6,891 nt of DNA. Source: Burkholderiaceae bacterium. GTDB lineage: Bacteria > Pseudomonadota > Gammaproteobacteria > Burkholderiales > Burkholderiaceae_E. Shown here in pieces: positions 5,704 to 6,891 of this stretch. Numbering within the stretch: position 1 is the stretch's first letter; each line of letters begins with the position of its first letter. The notes under the pieces are model-generated. The model worked only from the letters and a program-made list of their open reading frames with translations, made no database searches and had not been told where the DNA came from. The DNA is taken from NCBI GenBank assembly GCA_019428955.1, contig JAHYJF010000193.1, positions 1-6,891 on the forward strand, given 5' to 3'. A program made the position numbers and the translations under genes.

Positions 5704-6891
5704 CTAGCGTCGCGGCAGCAACTCCAGCCGTTCGACCGCCGCCCGCTCAACCGCCGCCGGGCTGCTGACCATCGGCAGGTACTCGCCCCGCGACCACGGC
5801 AGCGCCAGGTCGCCGTACTGGGGCGACAGGACATGGCCGCTCTGCCCGCTGGAAATCATGAATTGCGAGCGATCGGGGTCGGCGAGATCGTAGAGTGCGC
5901 GCAGGCTGGGTCCCCAGCGGTCGGCAAAAGGTTCCGCCTGATCCCAGGGATTGTGGCGTCCGGCATTGACGCTGGCCGCGTCGCCGCCGGCCGGCACCCT
6001 GAGGTCGAAGATCCGCGCCAACAGCGGCTGCTTGCCGAAGGGTCGATGCTCGGAAATCGCCTCGTGCGCCTTGCCCCAGCGCCATGCAGCGGGATCATTG
6101 CCATAACGTCCGGCCAGTTCGGCCAGTGTCGACTCAAGGGTCGTGGCGGCCAACTCGGCGCAAGTTTCGACCGCCGGCGTGCGCACGTCATCACACCACA
6201 CCGCATCCTCAGGCCGGGACAGCGCGCGCAATTGCGCGGTGTAGCGTGACCGCTGCGTATCGAGCTGCGCGAACAGGTCATCGCCAACCTCGTCGACGAA
6301 CATCGCCTGGCGCAACCGGTCAATCCAGGCCAGCGCGATCAGTGGTTCCGGCCGCTCGGGCGCCATCCAGTTGGCGCTGGGCTCACCGCGCGATTCCCAG
6401 GCGTGCAGCATGGCCATCGCCGTGCGCCCGAGATCGCTGCGCGCCTCGGTCTCGAGCAGCAATGGCAGGATCTCGGCGACCGTGCCAGAAGAGACATCGG
6501 CCTGGATGGCGGCGAAGCTCGCCAGGTCATGACGCGGCTTGGCCGCCAGCAGTTTCTGGATGCGATCGTAGCGCTCGGGGCGCGAAAACTCGGCGCCAAT
6601 GAACGCCTGCGGGTCGGCACCGATCATTCTCTGGTTGGCGGTGACGATGACGCCGTTGGCCGGCCGCACCACTCGCGGCAGTTGCTCCCACGCCAGGTAG
6701 CCATCCCAGTCATAGCGCGCGTCCCAGCCCGGGGCCGGCGCCAGGCCGTGGAGCAGGTTGCCGGGCTTGCGCACCGGAACCCGCCCGGGCGCGATCATCG
6801 CGACCGTGCCGTCGCGATCGGCAAAGACGATGTTCTGTTGGGGTGCAGAAAAATCGCGCAATGCGGTCTCGAAACCGACCCAGTCGCTGGC
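5704..6891 (-). CDS. Penicillin acylase family protein, C-terminal half (5' end missing)
   Basis: The frame runs off the right edge with no start; 395 residues are seen. The family consists of periplasmic Ntn-hydrolases that cut amide bonds in penicillins, acyl-homoserine lactones or similar amides, after self-cleavage into alpha and beta chains. Visible are the beta-chain motif DWVGFETALRDFSAPQQN followed by IVFADRDG and APGRVPVR (visible residues about 3-41), then WDGYLAWEQLP and ANGVIVTANQ, whose Asn86 probably matches the oxyanion-hole Asn of the family. The C-terminal QFMISSGQSGHVLSPQYGDL and LPWSRGEYLPM are also typical. The alpha chain, signal peptide and nucleophile Ser at the start of the beta chain lie outside the window, so activity and substrate cannot be judged. 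A TTG at 6861 is internal, since conserved sequence continues before it. The gene faces selD and shows no link to selenium metabolism. Confidence 0.9.
   Translation of the reverse strand, partial: ASDWVGFETALRDFSAPQQNIVFADRDGTVAMIAPGRVPVRKPGNLLHGLAPAPGWDARYDWDGYLAWEQLPRVVRPANGVIVTANQRMIGADPQAFIGAEFSRPERYDRIQKLLAAKPRHDLASFAAIQADVSSGTVAEILPLLLETEARSDLGRTAMAMLHAWESRGEPSANWMAPERPEPLIALAWIDRLRQAMFVDEVGDDLFAQLDTQRSRYTAQLRALSRPEDAVWCDDVRTPAVETCAELAATTLESTLAELAGRYGNDPAAWRWGKAHEAISEHRPFGKQPLLARIFDLRVPAGGDAASVNAGRHNPWDQAEPFADRWGPSLRALYDLADPDRSQFMISSGQSGHVLSPQYGDLALPWSRGEYLPMVSSPAAVERAAVERLELLPRR

Noticed and set aside
5704..6861. Treating the TTG at 6861 as the start of a complete 385-residue acylase
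   Set aside because: Conserved family sequence (DWVGFETA) continues upstream to the window edge, and the nucleophile region is missing, so the gene is cut by the window.

Overview
The window is GC-rich, densely coding DNA from a proteobacterium. The FabI and MltD sequences look like those of Beta- or Gammaproteobacteria, but this is a judgement by eye and the genus cannot be named. It holds six protein genes, the first and last cut by the window edges. I see no tRNA, rRNA, CRISPR array, transposase or prophage gene.

Layout: (1) 2-1417 (+), the C-terminal part of an MltD-type lytic transglycosylase with two LysM regions. (2) 1554-2345 (+), fabI, the NADH-dependent enoyl-ACP reductase of fatty acid synthesis. 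(3) 2363-3517 (-), an EgtB-like two-domain protein that I call the selenoneine synthase SenA. (4) 3588-4589 (+), a GT-B glycosyltransferase-like protein that I call the selenosugar synthase SenB. (5) 4589-5650 (+), selD, selenophosphate synthetase, overlapping senB by one base. (6) 5704-6891 (-), the C-terminal half of a penicillin-acylase-family N-terminal nucleophile (Ntn) hydrolase.

The main point of interest is the central block at 2363-5650: senA divergent from a tightly coupled senB-selD pair. In the described selenoneine pathway, SelD makes selenophosphate from selenide and ATP. SenB uses it with a UDP-sugar to make a 1-selenosugar. SenA, a non-heme iron enzyme, joins that selenium to hercynine in an oxygen-dependent step, leading to selenoneine, the selenium analogue of ergothioneine. 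All three dedicated steps are present with their key residues intact. No hercynine-making enzyme (EgtD) lies in the window, so hercynine must come from elsewhere. The pathway is already described; what is notable here is the compact divergent arrangement, enclosed on both sides by convergent neighbours.

The flanking genes (mltD and fabI on the left, the acylase on the right) look like unrelated ordinary functions. Intergenic spaces are short: 136 bp before fabI, 17 bp between the fabI and senA ends, about 70 bp between the senA and senB starts, and 53 bp between the selD and acylase ends.
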